This document shows positions 10,693 to 19,894 of a stretch of 64,000 bases of DNA, piece by piece. Numbering within the stretch: position 1 is the first letter of the stretch; each line of letters opens with the position of its first letter. This DNA is from Bordetella bronchialis. Lineage in GTDB: Bacteria; Pseudomonadota; Gammaproteobacteria; Burkholderiales; Burkholderiaceae_B. Made by a program: the position numbers and the translations under genes. The notes under the pieces are model-generated. The model saw nothing but the letters and a program-made list of their open reading frames with translations, made no database searches and had not been told where the DNA came from. The stretch covers positions 5,270,001 through 5,334,000 of the forward strand of contig NZ_CP016170.1 in NCBI RefSeq assembly GCF_001676705.1, read 5' to 3'.

Positions 10693-12147
10693 ATGGAATG
10701 GGAAATCGTCATCGGGCTGGAAACGCATACCCAGCTTTCCACCGAATCCAAGATTTTTTCGGGCAGCAGCACCCGCTTCGGCGCCGCGCCCAATACGCAG
10801 GCGAACCTGGTGGACCTGGCGCTGCCCGGCAGCCTGCCGGTCATGAACCGCGCCGCCGCGGAACGCGCCATCCGCTTCGGGCTGGCCGTCGGCGGCCAGG
10901 TCGCGCCCCGCTCCATCTTCGCGCGCAAGAATTACTTCTACCCCGACCTGCCCAAGGGCTACCAGATCAGCCAGTACGAGATCCCGGTGGTCAGCGGCGG
11001 CACGATTTCCTTCTTCGTCGGCGAAACGCCCAAGACGGTGCGCCTGACCCGCGCCCACCTGGAGGAAGACGCCGGCAAGTCGCTGCACGACGAATTCCAC
11101 CTGGCCAACGGCGCGCCGGCCAGCGGCATCGACCTGAACCGCGCCGGCACGCCCCTGCTGGAAATCGTCAGCGAGCCTGAAATGCGTTCCGCGGCCGAGG
11201 CCGTCGCCTACGCCCGCGCGCTGCACAGCCTGGTGGTGTGGCTTGGCATCTGCGACGGCAACATGCAGGAAGGCTCGTTCCGCTGCGACGCCAACGTATC
11301 GGTGCGCCCCATGGGACAGAAGGAATTCGGCACCCGCACCGAGATCAAGAACGTCAACTCCTTCCGCTTCCTGGAACGCGCCATCGTCTACGAGGCGCGG
11401 CGCCAGATCGAGCTGATCGAGGACGGCGGCACGGTCGTGCAGGAAACCCGCCTGTACGACGCGGACCGCGACGAAACGCGCAGCATGCGCAGCAAGGAAG
11501 ACGCGCACGACTACCGCTACTTCCCGGATCCGGACTTGCCGCCGCTGGTAATTTCCCAGGCCTGGGTCGACGAAGTGCGCGCCACCATGCCAGAGCTGCC
11601 CGCCGACAAGCGCGCCCGCTTCGAAAGCCAGTACGGCCTGTCCGCATACGATGCCGCGCAGCTCACCACCAGCCGTGGCATGGCGGATTACTTCGAAGCC
11701 GTGGCGCGTGCCCTGCCGGACGGCCAGGCCAAGCAGGCGGCCAACTGGATCATGGGCGAACTGGCCGCGGCGCTGAATCGTTCCGAGATCGACGTGGCGG
11801 CATCGCCCGTGGCCGCGCCCGCGCTGGCCGCGCTGATCGCCCGCATCCTGGACGGCACTATCTCCAACAAGATCGCCCGCGAGGTCTTCGCCGGCATGTG
11901 GGCAGGCGAGCAAGGCGGCCAGCCCGACGCCATCATCGAAGCGCGCGGCCTGAAGCAGATCAGCGACACCGGCGCCATCGGCGCCATGATCGACGAGGTG
12001 CTCGCGGCCAACCCTGCCGTGGTAGAGGAATACCGCGCCGGCAAGCAGAAGGCCTTCAACAGCCTGGTCGGCCAGATCATGAAGGCCGCCAAGGGCAAGG
12101 CCAATCCGCAGCAAGTCAACGAGCTGCTGAAGCAGAAGCTGGGCTGA
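10693..12147 (+). CDS. gatB: Glutamyl-/aspartyl-tRNA amidotransferase subunit B
   Basis: This kinase/transamidase subunit of GatCAB phosphorylates the tRNA-bound Glu or Asp and binds the tRNA. The 484 residues open with [20 protein letters not shown] and contain [18 protein letters not shown] and [15 protein letters not shown], the family hallmarks. The C-terminal YqeY/tail domain ends with [14 protein letters not shown]. The stop codon lies inside the first unit of a 15-bp tandem repeat, so the repeat begins within the last two codons. Confidence 0.97.
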   Translation: MEWEIVIGLETHTQLSTESKIFSGSSTRFGAAPNTQANLVDLALPGSLPVMNRAAAERAIRFGLAVGGQVAPRSIFARKNYFYPDLPKGYQISQYEIPVVSGGTISFFVGETPKTVRLTRAHLEEDAGKSLHDEFHLANGAPASGIDLNRAGTPLLEIVSEPEMRSAAEAVAYARALHSLVVWLGICDGNMQEGSFRCDANVSVRPMGQKEFGTRTEIKNVNSFRFLERAIVYEARRQIELIEDGGTVVQETRLYDADRDETRSMRSKEDAHDYRYFPDPDLPPLVISQAWVDEVRATMPELPADKRARFESQYGLSAYDAAQLTTSRGMADYFEAVARALPDGQAKQAANWIMGELAAALNRSEIDVAASPVAAPALAALIARILDGTISNKIAREVFAGMWAGEQGGQPDAIIEARGLKQISDTGAIGAMIDEVLAANPAVVEEYRAGKQKAFNSLVGQIMKAAKGKANPQQVNELLKQKLG

Positions 12148-12199
12148 CCCGCCCGGGGCTGACCTGCCCGGGGCTGACCCGCCCGGGGCTGACCCCAGG
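12141..12199. repeat. 15-bp GC-rich tandem repeat at the end of gatB
   Basis: Three full units and a partial fourth follow one another at 12141, 12156, 12171 and 12186, with consensus GGGCTGACCYGCCCG. The second unit differs by one C-to-T change. The first unit contains the gatB stop codon. After about 12195 the pattern decays but related CCCGGG-containing pieces continue to about 12250, close to the pyrE stop. No coding role is visible; it fills the convergent gatB/pyrE gap. Confidence 0.85.
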
Positions 12200-12260
12200 G
12201 GTCACCTGCCCGGGCCGAGCCGCCCGGGACTGGCCGGCCCGGGCGTCACGCGCCGATCTC

Positions 12261-12941
12261 TCAGGCCGTGACGCCGTACTTCTGGCGATAGGCCAGCACC
12301 GCCTGCCGGTGCTCGGCGAAGTCCGCCGCATTGTCCAGCAGCTTCAGGATATCGGCCAGCGAGGCGATGCTGACCACGGGGATGCCGTAGGTGCGCGCGA
12401 CGTCCTGCACGGCGGAGTGCGCGGACAGCGCATCGTCCGGTCCCGCGCGCTCCATGCGGTCCAGCGCGATCAGGACCGCCGCCGGTTCGGCGCCGGCGGC
12501 GCGGATGATGTCCACGGACTCGCGCACCGAGGTGCCGGCGGTGATGACGTCATCGATGATCACCACCTTGCCCTTGAGCGGCGCGCCCACCAGTACGCCG
12601 CCCTCGCCATGGTCCTTGGCTTCCTTGCGGTTGTAGGCGAAGGGGATGGCGCGGCCGCCCGCGCGGGGATCGGCCGCCAGCGCCATGGCCGTCGCCGTGG
12701 CCAGGGGGATGCCCTTGTAGGCCGGCCCGAACAGCATGTCGAAGGACAGGCCCGAATCCAGCAGCGCCCCTGCGTAGAAGGCGCCCAGGCGATTCATGGA
12801 GGCGCCGTCGCTGAACAGGCCGGCGTTGAAGAAATACGGGCTGATGCGCCCCGATTTGACCTTGAAGCTGCCGAAACGCAGCACGCCCTGGTCCAGGGCG
12901 AAACGGACAAACTCGACGGAAGGGGCGGCGGAAGCGGTCAT
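12261..12941 (-). CDS. pyrE: Orotate phosphoribosyltransferase
   Basis: This enzyme makes orotidine 5'-phosphate from orotate and PRPP in de novo pyrimidine synthesis. The 226-residue protein has the PRPP-binding motif [13 protein letters not shown] (about residues 127-139), an orotate-site segment [12 protein letters not shown] and [10 protein letters not shown] near the N-terminus. The gene converges on gatB and is divergent from the exonuclease III gene, with 111 bases between the two starts. Confidence 0.96.
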   Translation of the reverse strand: MTASAAPSVEFVRFALDQGVLRFGSFKVKSGRISPYFFNAGLFSDGASMNRLGAFYAGALLDSGLSFDMLFGPAYKGIPLATATAMALAADPRAGGRAIPFAYNRKEAKDHGEGGVLVGAPLKGKVVIIDDVITAGTSVRESVDIIRAAGAEPAAVLIALDRMERAGPDDALSAHSAVQDVARTYGIPVVSIASLADILKLLDNAADFAEHRQAVLAYRQKYGVTA

Positions 12942-13052
12942 ACGGTCACCGGAAAAACGGGGGGAAATCGGCGGAAACCGGAATTATGCCTGCTCCGCGG
13001 CGGACAGCCATTTCGAGTACGCTAGCGGCCTTGTTCCAACTTCCCCTCCGCC

Positions 13053-13835
13053 ATGCTGCGCATCATCTCCGCCAACCTGAACGGCATCCGTTCCGCCGCC
13101 AACAAAGGCTTTTTCCCCTGGATCGCCAAACAGAACGCCGATTTCATCTGCCTGCAGGAACTGAAGGCCCAGGCCGCCGACATGACGCTGGAAATGCTGA
13201 ACCCGCCGGGCCTCTATGGCTACTTCCACTACGCGGAAAAAAAGGGCTACAGCGGCGTGGGGATCTATGCCCGCACCCAGCCGCTGCAGGTAATCGAAGG
13301 GCTGGGCGTCCCCGAGATCGACAGCGAAGGCCGCTACCTGGAACTGGTCTACGACCGCCACTCCATTATTTCGGTCTACCTGCCCTCCGGCTCCAGCGGC
13401 GAACACCGCCAGACCGCCAAGTTCGCCTTCATGGAGCATTTCTACAGCCACCTGGCCACGTTGGTGAAATGCGGGCGCCAGGTAGTCCTGTGCGGCGACT
13501 GGAACATCGCCCACCAGGAAATCGACCTGAAGAACTGGAAGGGCAACATGAAGAACAGCGGCTTTCTTCCGGAGGAGCGCGCCTGGCTCACCAAGGTATT
13601 CGCCGACCTGGGCTGGACGGACGTCTACCGCCGCCTGCACCCCGAGACGACCGGAGAAGCCTATACCTGGTGGAGCAACCGCGGCCAGGCCTATGCCAAG
13701 AACGTGGGCTGGCGCATCGACTACCAGATCGCCACGCCGGAGATCGCCGCCACCGCCACGGCGGCCGCGATCTACAAGGAAGAACGCTTCAGCGACCATG
13801 CGCCGCTGACGATCGACTACGACACCTCCCTGTAG
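13053..13835 (+). CDS. xth: Exodeoxyribonuclease III (AP endonuclease family)
   Basis: This protein hydrolyses DNA at abasic sites and digests 3' ends during repair. The 260 residues carry the EEP-fold motifs: SANLNGIRSA at the N-terminus, LQELKAQ (metal-binding Glu), GDWNIAHQEIDLKN, and the C-terminal RIDYQIATPE and RFSDHAPLTIDYD (catalytic Asp-His). The length is typical. It stands alone and converges on the GGDEF/EAL gene. A GC-rich inverted repeat (13876-13884 with 13894-13902) in the gap might end both transcripts. Confidence 0.94.
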   Translation: MLRIISANLNGIRSAANKGFFPWIAKQNADFICLQELKAQAADMTLEMLNPPGLYGYFHYAEKKGYSGVGIYARTQPLQVIEGLGVPEIDSEGRYLELVYDRHSIISVYLPSGSSGEHRQTAKFAFMEHFYSHLATLVKCGRQVVLCGDWNIAHQEIDLKNWKGNMKNSGFLPEERAWLTKVFADLGWTDVYRRLHPETTGEAYTWWSNRGQAYAKNVGWRIDYQIATPEIAATATAAAIYKEERFSDHAPLTIDYDTSL

Positions 13836-13885
13836 CCCGTCGCGCCCGCGCTGTTCCGGACCGCCGTACGCGGCGGGCGGCGCGC

Positions 13886-15967
13886 CTAGGCGACGCGCCG
13901 CCCCGCCACGCCGGCGACACTGTGCAGGAATTCCTCCGGCGCCATCGGTCGGCCCAGCAGGAAACCCTGCAGCGAGTTGCAGCCCAGCCGCGTCAGGAAC
14001 TCCTGCTGCTCCTGCGTCTCCACGCCCTCGGCGACGATCTGCAGATTCAGCGTCTGGCCCAGGGCCACGATGGCCGAGACGATGGCGGCATCCTCGGTAT
14101 CCCGTTCCAGTTCGCGCACGAAACCGCGATCGATCTTCAATTCGCTGGCGGGCAGGCGCTTCAGGTACATCAGGCTGGAATAGCCCGTGCCGAAATCGTC
14201 GATGGAAATCTTCACCCCCATCTCGTGCAGCTGCTCCAGTTTGGCCATGGTGGCGTCCACGTCCCGCATCGCCGTCGATTCGGTGATCTCCAGCGTCAGG
14301 CTGGGCGCGGGCAAGCCGTACCGGGCCAACGCGCCACGGACCGCCTGCACCAGGCCGGCATGATTGAACTGCTGCAGGGACAGGTTGACCGCGACGGACC
14401 AGTCGGGATGGCCGGCGTCGTTCCACGACTTCATCTGCCGGCAGGCTTCATCCAGCACCCACTCGCCGATATGGATGATCAGGCCGGTCTTTTCCGCCAG
14501 GGGGATAAAAACCGCCGGCTGCACCATGCCCCGCACGGGGTGGTTCCAGCGCAGCAGGGCTTCCGCGCCGATCACCGCGCCGGAAATCGCATCGAACTTG
14601 GGCTGGTACTGCAATAGCAACTCGTTGCGCGCCAGCGCATGGCGCAGGTCGCGCAGCATCTCCACCTGGTTCTGCACGTCCTGGTTCATGGACGCTTCGA
14701 AATAGCAGTACGTGTTGCGCCCGGACGACTTGGCGAAATACATGGCGGCATCCGCATTGGCCAGCAGCTCATGCTGGTCCCGTCCGTCGCCGGGGTAGAC
14801 GGCGATGCCAACGCTGGCGGACACATGCAACTGGTGCCCCTCCACGTCGAAGTCGTCCTCGATGATTCTTACCAGCTTGGCGGCGACGGTCGCGGCGTCG
14901 GCGGGGTCGTCGATCTGCGTCACCAGGACGAACTCGTCACCGCCCAGGCGCGCGACGGTGTCCTGGGCCCGCACGTTGGCGCGTATCCGTGCCGCCACCC
15001 CGACCAGCAGCAGATCGCCGATGTGATGGCCATAGGCGTCGTTCACCGGCTTGAAGCCGTCCAGGTCCATGAACATCACGGCGAAGTACGTCCGCTCGCG
15101 GGCGGCGGTATGCATCGCCTGATGCAGGCGGTCTTCCAGCAGTAGGCGGTTGGGCAGCTTGGTCAGGTTGTCGTGCAGGGCCAGATAGGTCAGCTCTTCG
15201 TTGGCCTGCGCCAATGAAGACGTCAGCACGGACGTACGCGCTTCCAGCCGCAAGTCCAGCACGGAGATGATCAGCGCGATGGCAATGACCGACAGCGTGA
15301 CGACGATGATGACGATGGCCAGCCAGTTGCTGTCCACGCCGCCGCGCGCCGCGCCGCACAGGCTGCCCAAGGGAAACCGCGCCGCCGCCATACCGGTGTA
15401 GTGCATGCCCACGATGGCGCCGCCCATCACCAGCGCCGCCCCGGCCCGCAGCAGCCGGACCCGGCGGCGCGCCTGGCGCAGCTTGAAGGCGATCCACATG
15501 GCGCAGCCGGAGGCCAGCACGGCGATCAGCACGGACAGCACGAACAGCGCCGGCTGGTAATCGATGCCCGGCGTCATCCGCAATGCGGCCATGCCGGTGT
15601 AGTGCATGCCCGCCACGCCGGCGCCCATCAGCAGCGCGCCGCCCGCCAGGCGGCTCCACGGCAGGGTGTCCTGGCAAATCATCCACAGGGCGAAAGCCGC
15701 GGATACGATGGCGATCAGCAGGGACGCCGCGGTCAGGAACAAGTCGTATCCCAGCGGAATGGGCAGGCTGAAGGCCAGCATGCCGACGAAATGCATGGAC
15801 CATATCCCCACCCCGATGGCGCAGGCGCCGCCGGCCAGCCACCAGCGCGCCGCCTTGCCGCGCGCGGTAGCGGTGCGGCTTGCCATGTCCAGCGCGGTCC
15901 AGGAGGCGAGCACCGCCACCGCCATCGAGCACAGCACCAGCGCGCTGTTATAGCTGCCCACGTACAT
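13886..15967 (-). CDS. Membrane MHYT-GGDEF-EAL cyclic-di-GMP signalling protein
   Basis: This 693-residue protein is predicted to sense a ligand in the membrane and control cyclic-di-GMP. Residues 1-235 form an MHYT sensor with seven or so helices and three copies of the signature (SMHFVGM near 57, GMHYTGM near 120 and 187), a domain proposed to bind a metal and sense O2, CO or NO. The diguanylate cyclase domain has an intact GGDEF (342-346). The phosphodiesterase domain has EAL (469-471) and DDFGTGYSS (590-598). Both active sites therefore look intact, so the net direction of activity cannot be told from sequence. An AT-rich stretch at 16030-16100, upstream of the start, is a likely promoter region. 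Two universal stress genes follow on the same strand. Confidence 0.95.
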   Translation of the reverse strand: MYVGSYNSALVLCSMAVAVLASWTALDMASRTATARGKAARWWLAGGACAIGVGIWSMHFVGMLAFSLPIPLGYDLFLTAASLLIAIVSAAFALWMICQDTLPWSRLAGGALLMGAGVAGMHYTGMAALRMTPGIDYQPALFVLSVLIAVLASGCAMWIAFKLRQARRRVRLLRAGAALVMGGAIVGMHYTGMAAARFPLGSLCGAARGGVDSNWLAIVIIVVTLSVIAIALIISVLDLRLEARTSVLTSSLAQANEELTYLALHDNLTKLPNRLLLEDRLHQAMHTAARERTYFAVMFMDLDGFKPVNDAYGHHIGDLLLVGVAARIRANVRAQDTVARLGGDEFVLVTQIDDPADAATVAAKLVRIIEDDFDVEGHQLHVSASVGIAVYPGDGRDQHELLANADAAMYFAKSSGRNTYCYFEASMNQDVQNQVEMLRDLRHALARNELLLQYQPKFDAISGAVIGAEALLRWNHPVRGMVQPAVFIPLAEKTGLIIHIGEWVLDEACRQMKSWNDAGHPDWSVAVNLSLQQFNHAGLVQAVRGALARYGLPAPSLTLEITESTAMRDVDATMAKLEQLHEMGVKISIDDFGTGYSSLMYLKRLPASELKIDRGFVRELERDTEDAAIVSAIVALGQTLNLQIVAEGVETQEQQEFLTRLGCNSLQGFLLGRPMAPEEFLHSVAGVAGRRVA

Positions 15968-16105
15968 TTCCGATCCTCGATAAACGGCTGATGGCGCGGG
16001 TGCGCCCCCCCGAGGTCCGGCGGGAATGACCGTTTACGGGATATCGGCAAAATCCAAAACAAATTTAGGAAAATTTACATAATGTTGTAATTTTTACGCG
16101 TCTAC

Positions 16106-16960
16106 CTACACTTGCGCGCGGGGCAGCTGCCGCACCACCAGCACATCGCAGGGCGCCTTTTCGATCAAGGCGTCGGCCACGCTGCCGATGGCCGTGCGCA
16201 TGAGCCCGGTGGCGCCATGCGTGCCGGTGACCAGCAGCTCGCAGTCGGTCTGGTCGGCATAGGCGATGAGGACGCGCTCGGCCAGGCCCGCCGCCACCTG
16301 GATACGCGGTTTCTCCCGGCCATGCAGCTCGGGCGTGCTGTCCAGGAACTGCGCCGCGGCCTCTTCCGCCGTGCGCTGGAAGCCCTTCGCCGTGACCTCG
16401 TCCTTGCGGCTGCCAGGCATGTCGAAGGCATGGAAAAGCGTGATGTCGGACACCGGCAATAAAGCCAGGGCGGCCCGCAAGGCCGGGCGTCCGCCCTCGG
16501 AGAAGTCGCTGGCCACCAAGGCGCTGCGATACGGCCGCCGCGCCCGGCGCTTGACCACCAGGACCGGCGCCGTCGACTCGCGTACCAGCTTTTCCACGGT
16601 CGTGCCCAGCAGGATGCGGCCCAGCGTCTCGTCGCGCGCCACGCCGGCGACGGTGAGCGAGCATCCGTTCTCGTCGGCGACCTCGCGCAGCAGGCGCACC
16701 GGGTCCCCGCAACGGACCATGACCTCGACATTCACATCCAGGCCATCCAGATCGCGCAGCAAGGTGCGCCGGGCTTGCGCTTCCCTTTCCCCCGCGTGGT
16801 GCTGTGGCGCCAGCAGGGCCCGCACCTGGGATTCGATGACGTGCAGGGCGATGACGGACGTACCGAACTGCCGGGCCAGCAGCATCGCGCGATCCAGCGC
16901 GCGATCGCCACGCGCGCTCAGGTCCGTGGCGAGCAGAATGGGCCCCGAAAAGCTATGCAT
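16106..16960 (-). CDS. Universal stress protein with two Usp domains
   Basis: This 284-residue cytosolic protein consists of two tandem UspA folds. Domain 1 starts PILLATDLSARGDRALDRAM; domain 2 starts about residue 150. ATP-type G-2x-G-9x-G(S/T) loops are visible (VAGVARDETLGRILLGTT in domain 1 and THGATGLMRTAIGSV in domain 2). The start at 16960 is chosen because GGGAGA lies ten bases upstream; a longer reading to 16999 has no ribosome site. It is closely related to the gene just upstream at 17049-17930 and probably arose by tandem duplication. Confidence 0.92.
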   Translation of the reverse strand: MHSFSGPILLATDLSARGDRALDRAMLLARQFGTSVIALHVIESQVRALLAPQHHAGEREAQARRTLLRDLDGLDVNVEVMVRCGDPVRLLREVADENGCSLTVAGVARDETLGRILLGTTVEKLVRESTAPVLVVKRRARRPYRSALVASDFSEGGRPALRAALALLPVSDITLFHAFDMPGSRKDEVTAKGFQRTAEEAAAQFLDSTPELHGREKPRIQVAAGLAERVLIAYADQTDCELLVTGTHGATGLMRTAIGSVADALIEKAPCDVLVVRQLPRAQV

Positions 16961-17048
16961 GATTTGTCTCCCGGAATGATTCCCCGCCCCAAGGTCCATT
17001 CTCGTTCTGTCTGGCGCGGCCTCTTCGGGCCGGCCGGGCGGCGCGCGA

Positions 17049-17930
17049 CTACGGCGCCGCCTGTCCCCGCACGAGCATCACATCGCTGGGCAGCGATTCC
17101 AGCAGCCTTTCGGCCACGCTGCCGACCATCGCGCCCATGAGCCCTTTCATGCGCTGCGCGCCCGCCACCACCAGATCGCAGCGCGACTGGAACGCGTAAT
17201 CCGACAATAGCGTTTCGGGCTCGCCATAGCGCACCGCCGTGTCCGCCGGCACACCGGGCGGCAAATCGGCGATGCCTTCCAGGAAGCGCCGCATCTCGCC
17301 GTCCAGGTCGCGTTGCAGCGACTCGGGCGCGCGGGCCGCATCGCCCGGTATGCCCAGCACGGTGTCGCAGGCATGGAACAGCGTCAACGGCGTGCCGGGC
17401 AGCAGCCGCGCCGCCTGGCGCAGCGCCAGGCCGGACTCCGGTGAAAAATCCGTCGCCACCACGGCGCTGGGATAGGCGCCATGCGGCCTGTTCTTGACCA
17501 CCAGCACCGGCACGGCCAATTGCCGCACCAGTTTCCTGACGGTGGATCCCAACAGCAACTTGCCCAGCGACTCATTGCGCCCGACGCCGGTGACCACGAC
17601 TCCGCACCCCGACGCCTGCGCATGCTGCAAGATCTGTTCCGCCGCGTCGCCCGTTTCCACCCGGATTTCGTGATCGACGCCGGCCCCGTCCAGATCCAGG
17701 CCCAGGCGATAGCGGGCCCACAGACGGTGATCTTCGCTAAGCCTGTGCCACGATGGCGTGCCACCCGCGCCAGCGGGCACGCCGGGCTCCAGCACATGCA
17801 GCGCGACCAGCCGCGTTTCCAGCGTGCGGGCCAGCACCACGGCCCGGTCCAGGGCGCGGTCGCCCTGCGCGCTAAGGTCGGTGGCCAGCAGGATGGGGGC
17901 TACGGACGGACGGTGCGCGGACGTCGACAT
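17049..17930 (-). CDS. Universal stress protein with two Usp domains (paralogue)
   Basis: This 293-residue paralogue of the neighbouring stress gene begins MSTSAHRPSVAPILLATDLS, with a GGAGA ribosome site upstream. Both domains keep the Usp order, but the second-domain loop reads VAGAQRMKGLMGAMVGSV, a weaker nucleotide-loop match than in its paralogue. The spacing to the next Usp start is 88 bases, so the pair probably forms one transcript. In related bacteria such double-domain Usps accumulate under low oxygen or stationary phase; here that is an inference from family only. Confidence 0.92.
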   Translation of the reverse strand: MSTSAHRPSVAPILLATDLSAQGDRALDRAVVLARTLETRLVALHVLEPGVPAGAGGTPSWHRLSEDHRLWARYRLGLDLDGAGVDHEIRVETGDAAEQILQHAQASGCGVVVTGVGRNESLGKLLLGSTVRKLVRQLAVPVLVVKNRPHGAYPSAVVATDFSPESGLALRQAARLLPGTPLTLFHACDTVLGIPGDAARAPESLQRDLDGEMRRFLEGIADLPPGVPADTAVRYGEPETLLSDYAFQSRCDLVVAGAQRMKGLMGAMVGSVAERLLESLPSDVMLVRGQAAP

Positions 17931-18039
17931 GGAGGTCTCCGGGTTTGCCTTGGACCATTATCGCGCGCCGCCGGCGCAAAACAATGCGCTCAGGCCGCGC
18001 GACCGGCGGTTGGATCCCGCGGCCGGACCGCCATGGCGC

Positions 18040-19314
18040 CTAAGCCTGGTCGAGCGCCCGGATTTCCGTCCGCCGCAGATACAGCAATACCAGGCCCGGC
18101 AGCGCGATCAGCACCGTGGCCAGGAAGAACGCCGCCCATCCCACGTGCTCGACCAGCACGGGCGTCAGCGGGCCGGCCAGATAGGTGCGGCCCACCGCCG
18201 CCATCGCCGAGAGCAGCGCGAACTGGGTTGCCGAGAACTCCTGCCGGCACAAGGCCATGACCAGGGCGACGAAGGCGGCCGTCCCCAGGCCGCCGCACAG
18301 GTTTTCCATGCCGACGGCGCCCACCATCAGGGCCAGGACGCCCGGCTTGACGGCTACCAGCCAGTAGCCCAGGTTGGACACGGCCTGCAGCACGCCGAAC
18401 AGCATCAGCGATCGGTACAGGCCCATGCGCGCCATGAGGGAGCCGCCCGCCAGCGCGCCGGCGATGGTGGCCCCCAGCCCCAGCACCTTGTTCACGGTAC
18501 CGACTTCGGTGGGCGTGAAGCCGCCGCCACGCAGCAGGAAGGTGGTCGACAGGGCGCCCGCGAAGGCGTCGCCCAGCTTGTACAGCACGATCAGGATCAG
18601 CAGCCCCATGGCGCCGCGCCGCGAAAAGAACTCGCGCAAGGGTTCGGACACCGCGTCGGCCAGGCTGCGCGGCGAGGGCGCCGGCCGGTCGGGCTCGGGC
18701 GCCCAGACGGTGGCCAGTATGCACAACGCCATCAGGCCGCCCATCAATACATAGGTGTTGCCCCAGCCCAGCCAGCCGTCTGCCAATACCAGGGCGAGCC
18801 CGCCCGACACCAGCATGGCGATGCGATAGCCCAGCACCTTGACCGCCGCGCCGGCGCCGCGTTCTTCCTTGTGCAGGACGTCGGTGCTGTAGGCATCGAA
18901 GGCGATGTCCTGGGTGGCGGAGAAAAAGGCCACCGCGACCGCCAGCAGGGCCAGCGGCATCAGGGCCCGGTCGGGCGACAGCAATCCCATGCCGGCGATG
19001 CCGGCCGCCAGCGCCAGCTGCGTCGCCAGCATCCAGCCGCGGCGCCGTCCCAGCACCGGCACGGCGTAGCGGTCGACCAGGGGCGCCCACAGGAATTTCA
19101 AGGTGTAGGCGGTGCCCACCAGCGTGAGAAAACCGATGTCCTGCAGCGATACGCCGGCCACCGTGGCCCAGGCCTGCAGCGTCCCGCTGGTCAGCGCCAG
19201 CGGCAAGCCGCTGGAAAATCCCAGCGCCAGCAAGGGCGCCACGCGGCGGCTGGCATAAAGATGGACGGTAGAAATACGCGGTCTCCGTGACGGGATGGAC
19301 TTAGCCGGCGGCAA
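18040..19314 (-). CDS. ampG: AmpG-like MFS permease
   Basis: This 12-helix major-facilitator protein of about 424 residues resembles the AmpG muropeptide permease. The signature region reads LLALGFSSGLPLALTSGTLQ followed by GFLTLVGTAYTLKFLWAPLVD and a GRRRGWM loop, all typical of AmpG. It would import anhydro-muropeptides for cell-wall recycling. The start is uncertain: the reading shown uses a TTG that overlaps metW by 14 bases and lacks a ribosome site; a GGAGA lies closer to residue 14, where only an ATT is available. The gene follows metW on the same strand. Confidence 0.87.
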   Translation of the reverse strand: MPPAKSIPSRRPRISTVHLYASRRVAPLLALGFSSGLPLALTSGTLQAWATVAGVSLQDIGFLTLVGTAYTLKFLWAPLVDRYAVPVLGRRRGWMLATQLALAAGIAGMGLLSPDRALMPLALLAVAVAFFSATQDIAFDAYSTDVLHKEERGAGAAVKVLGYRIAMLVSGGLALVLADGWLGWGNTYVLMGGLMALCILATVWAPEPDRPAPSPRSLADAVSEPLREFFSRRGAMGLLILIVLYKLGDAFAGALSTTFLLRGGGFTPTEVGTVNKVLGLGATIAGALAGGSLMARMGLYRSLMLFGVLQAVSNLGYWLVAVKPGVLALMVGAVGMENLCGGLGTAAFVALVMALCRQEFSATQFALLSAMAAVGRTYLAGPLTPVLVEHVGWAAFFLATVLIALPGLVLLYLRRTEIRALDQA

Positions 19315-19894
19315 AGCGGTAGACCGCCAGCGTGCTGCGCCAGCCCGGCAGCAGGCGTATTTCGCGGTCGTCGTTGAAGGTGGCGCGCTGCAGGATGCGC
19401 AATCCCAGCTTGGCGGCCAGGGCTTCGAAATCCCGCAGGGTGCACAGGTGGATGTTGGGCGTGTTGTACCACTCGTAGGGCATTTGTCCGGTCACGGGCA
19501 TGCGCCCGCGCAGGATGGACCAGCCGTGCGGCCAATAGCCGAAATTCGGGAAGGACACCACGCCGTAGCGCGCCACCCGGGCCATTTCCCGCAGGATATG
19601 CTCGCTGCGATGCATGGACTGCAGGGTTTGCGACAGCACCACCGTGTCGAACTGGCCTTCGTCGAACAGGGCCAGGCCATCTTCCAGGTTCTGCTGGATG
19701 ACGTCAACGCCGCGACGCACGCAGGCGATCACGTAGTTGTCATCGATTTCAACGCCGGCGCCACGGACCTGGCGCTCGTCGCGCAGCCAGGCCAGCAGTT
19801 CCCCGTCTCCGCATCCCAGGTCCAGCACGCGCGACCCCGGCGTGATCCAGCTGGCGATGCGGGCCAGGTCGACGCGCAGTACCGCTTTGCTCAT
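19301..19894 (-). CDS. metW: Methionine biosynthesis protein MetW
   Basis: This 197-residue class I methyltransferase-like protein works with MetX in methionine synthesis. The SAM-binding motif [15 protein letters not shown] is at about residue 23, and SQTLQSMHR and [12 protein letters not shown] are family signatures. Its ATG overlaps the metX stop (ATGA), so translation is coupled. The biochemical role of MetW is not settled in most species. Confidence 0.96.
   Translation of the reverse strand: MSKAVLRVDLARIASWITPGSRVLDLGCGDGELLAWLRDERQVRGAGVEIDDNYVIACVRRGVDVIQQNLEDGLALFDEGQFDTVVLSQTLQSMHRSEHILREMARVARYGVVSFPNFGYWPHGWSILRGRMPVTGQMPYEWYNTPNIHLCTLRDFEALAAKLGLRILQRATFNDDREIRLLPGWRSTLAVYRFAAG

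Noticed and set aside
11238..13025. 595-codon frame crossing gatB, the 15-bp repeat and pyrE
   Set aside because: It overlaps two firmly identified genes in other frames and has no recognisable domain.
13876..13902. Bidirectional terminator between xth and the GGDEF/EAL gene
   Set aside because: The inverted repeat GGCGGCGCG/CGCGCCGCC is present but lacks a U-tract and lies partly within the coding sequence of the signalling gene.
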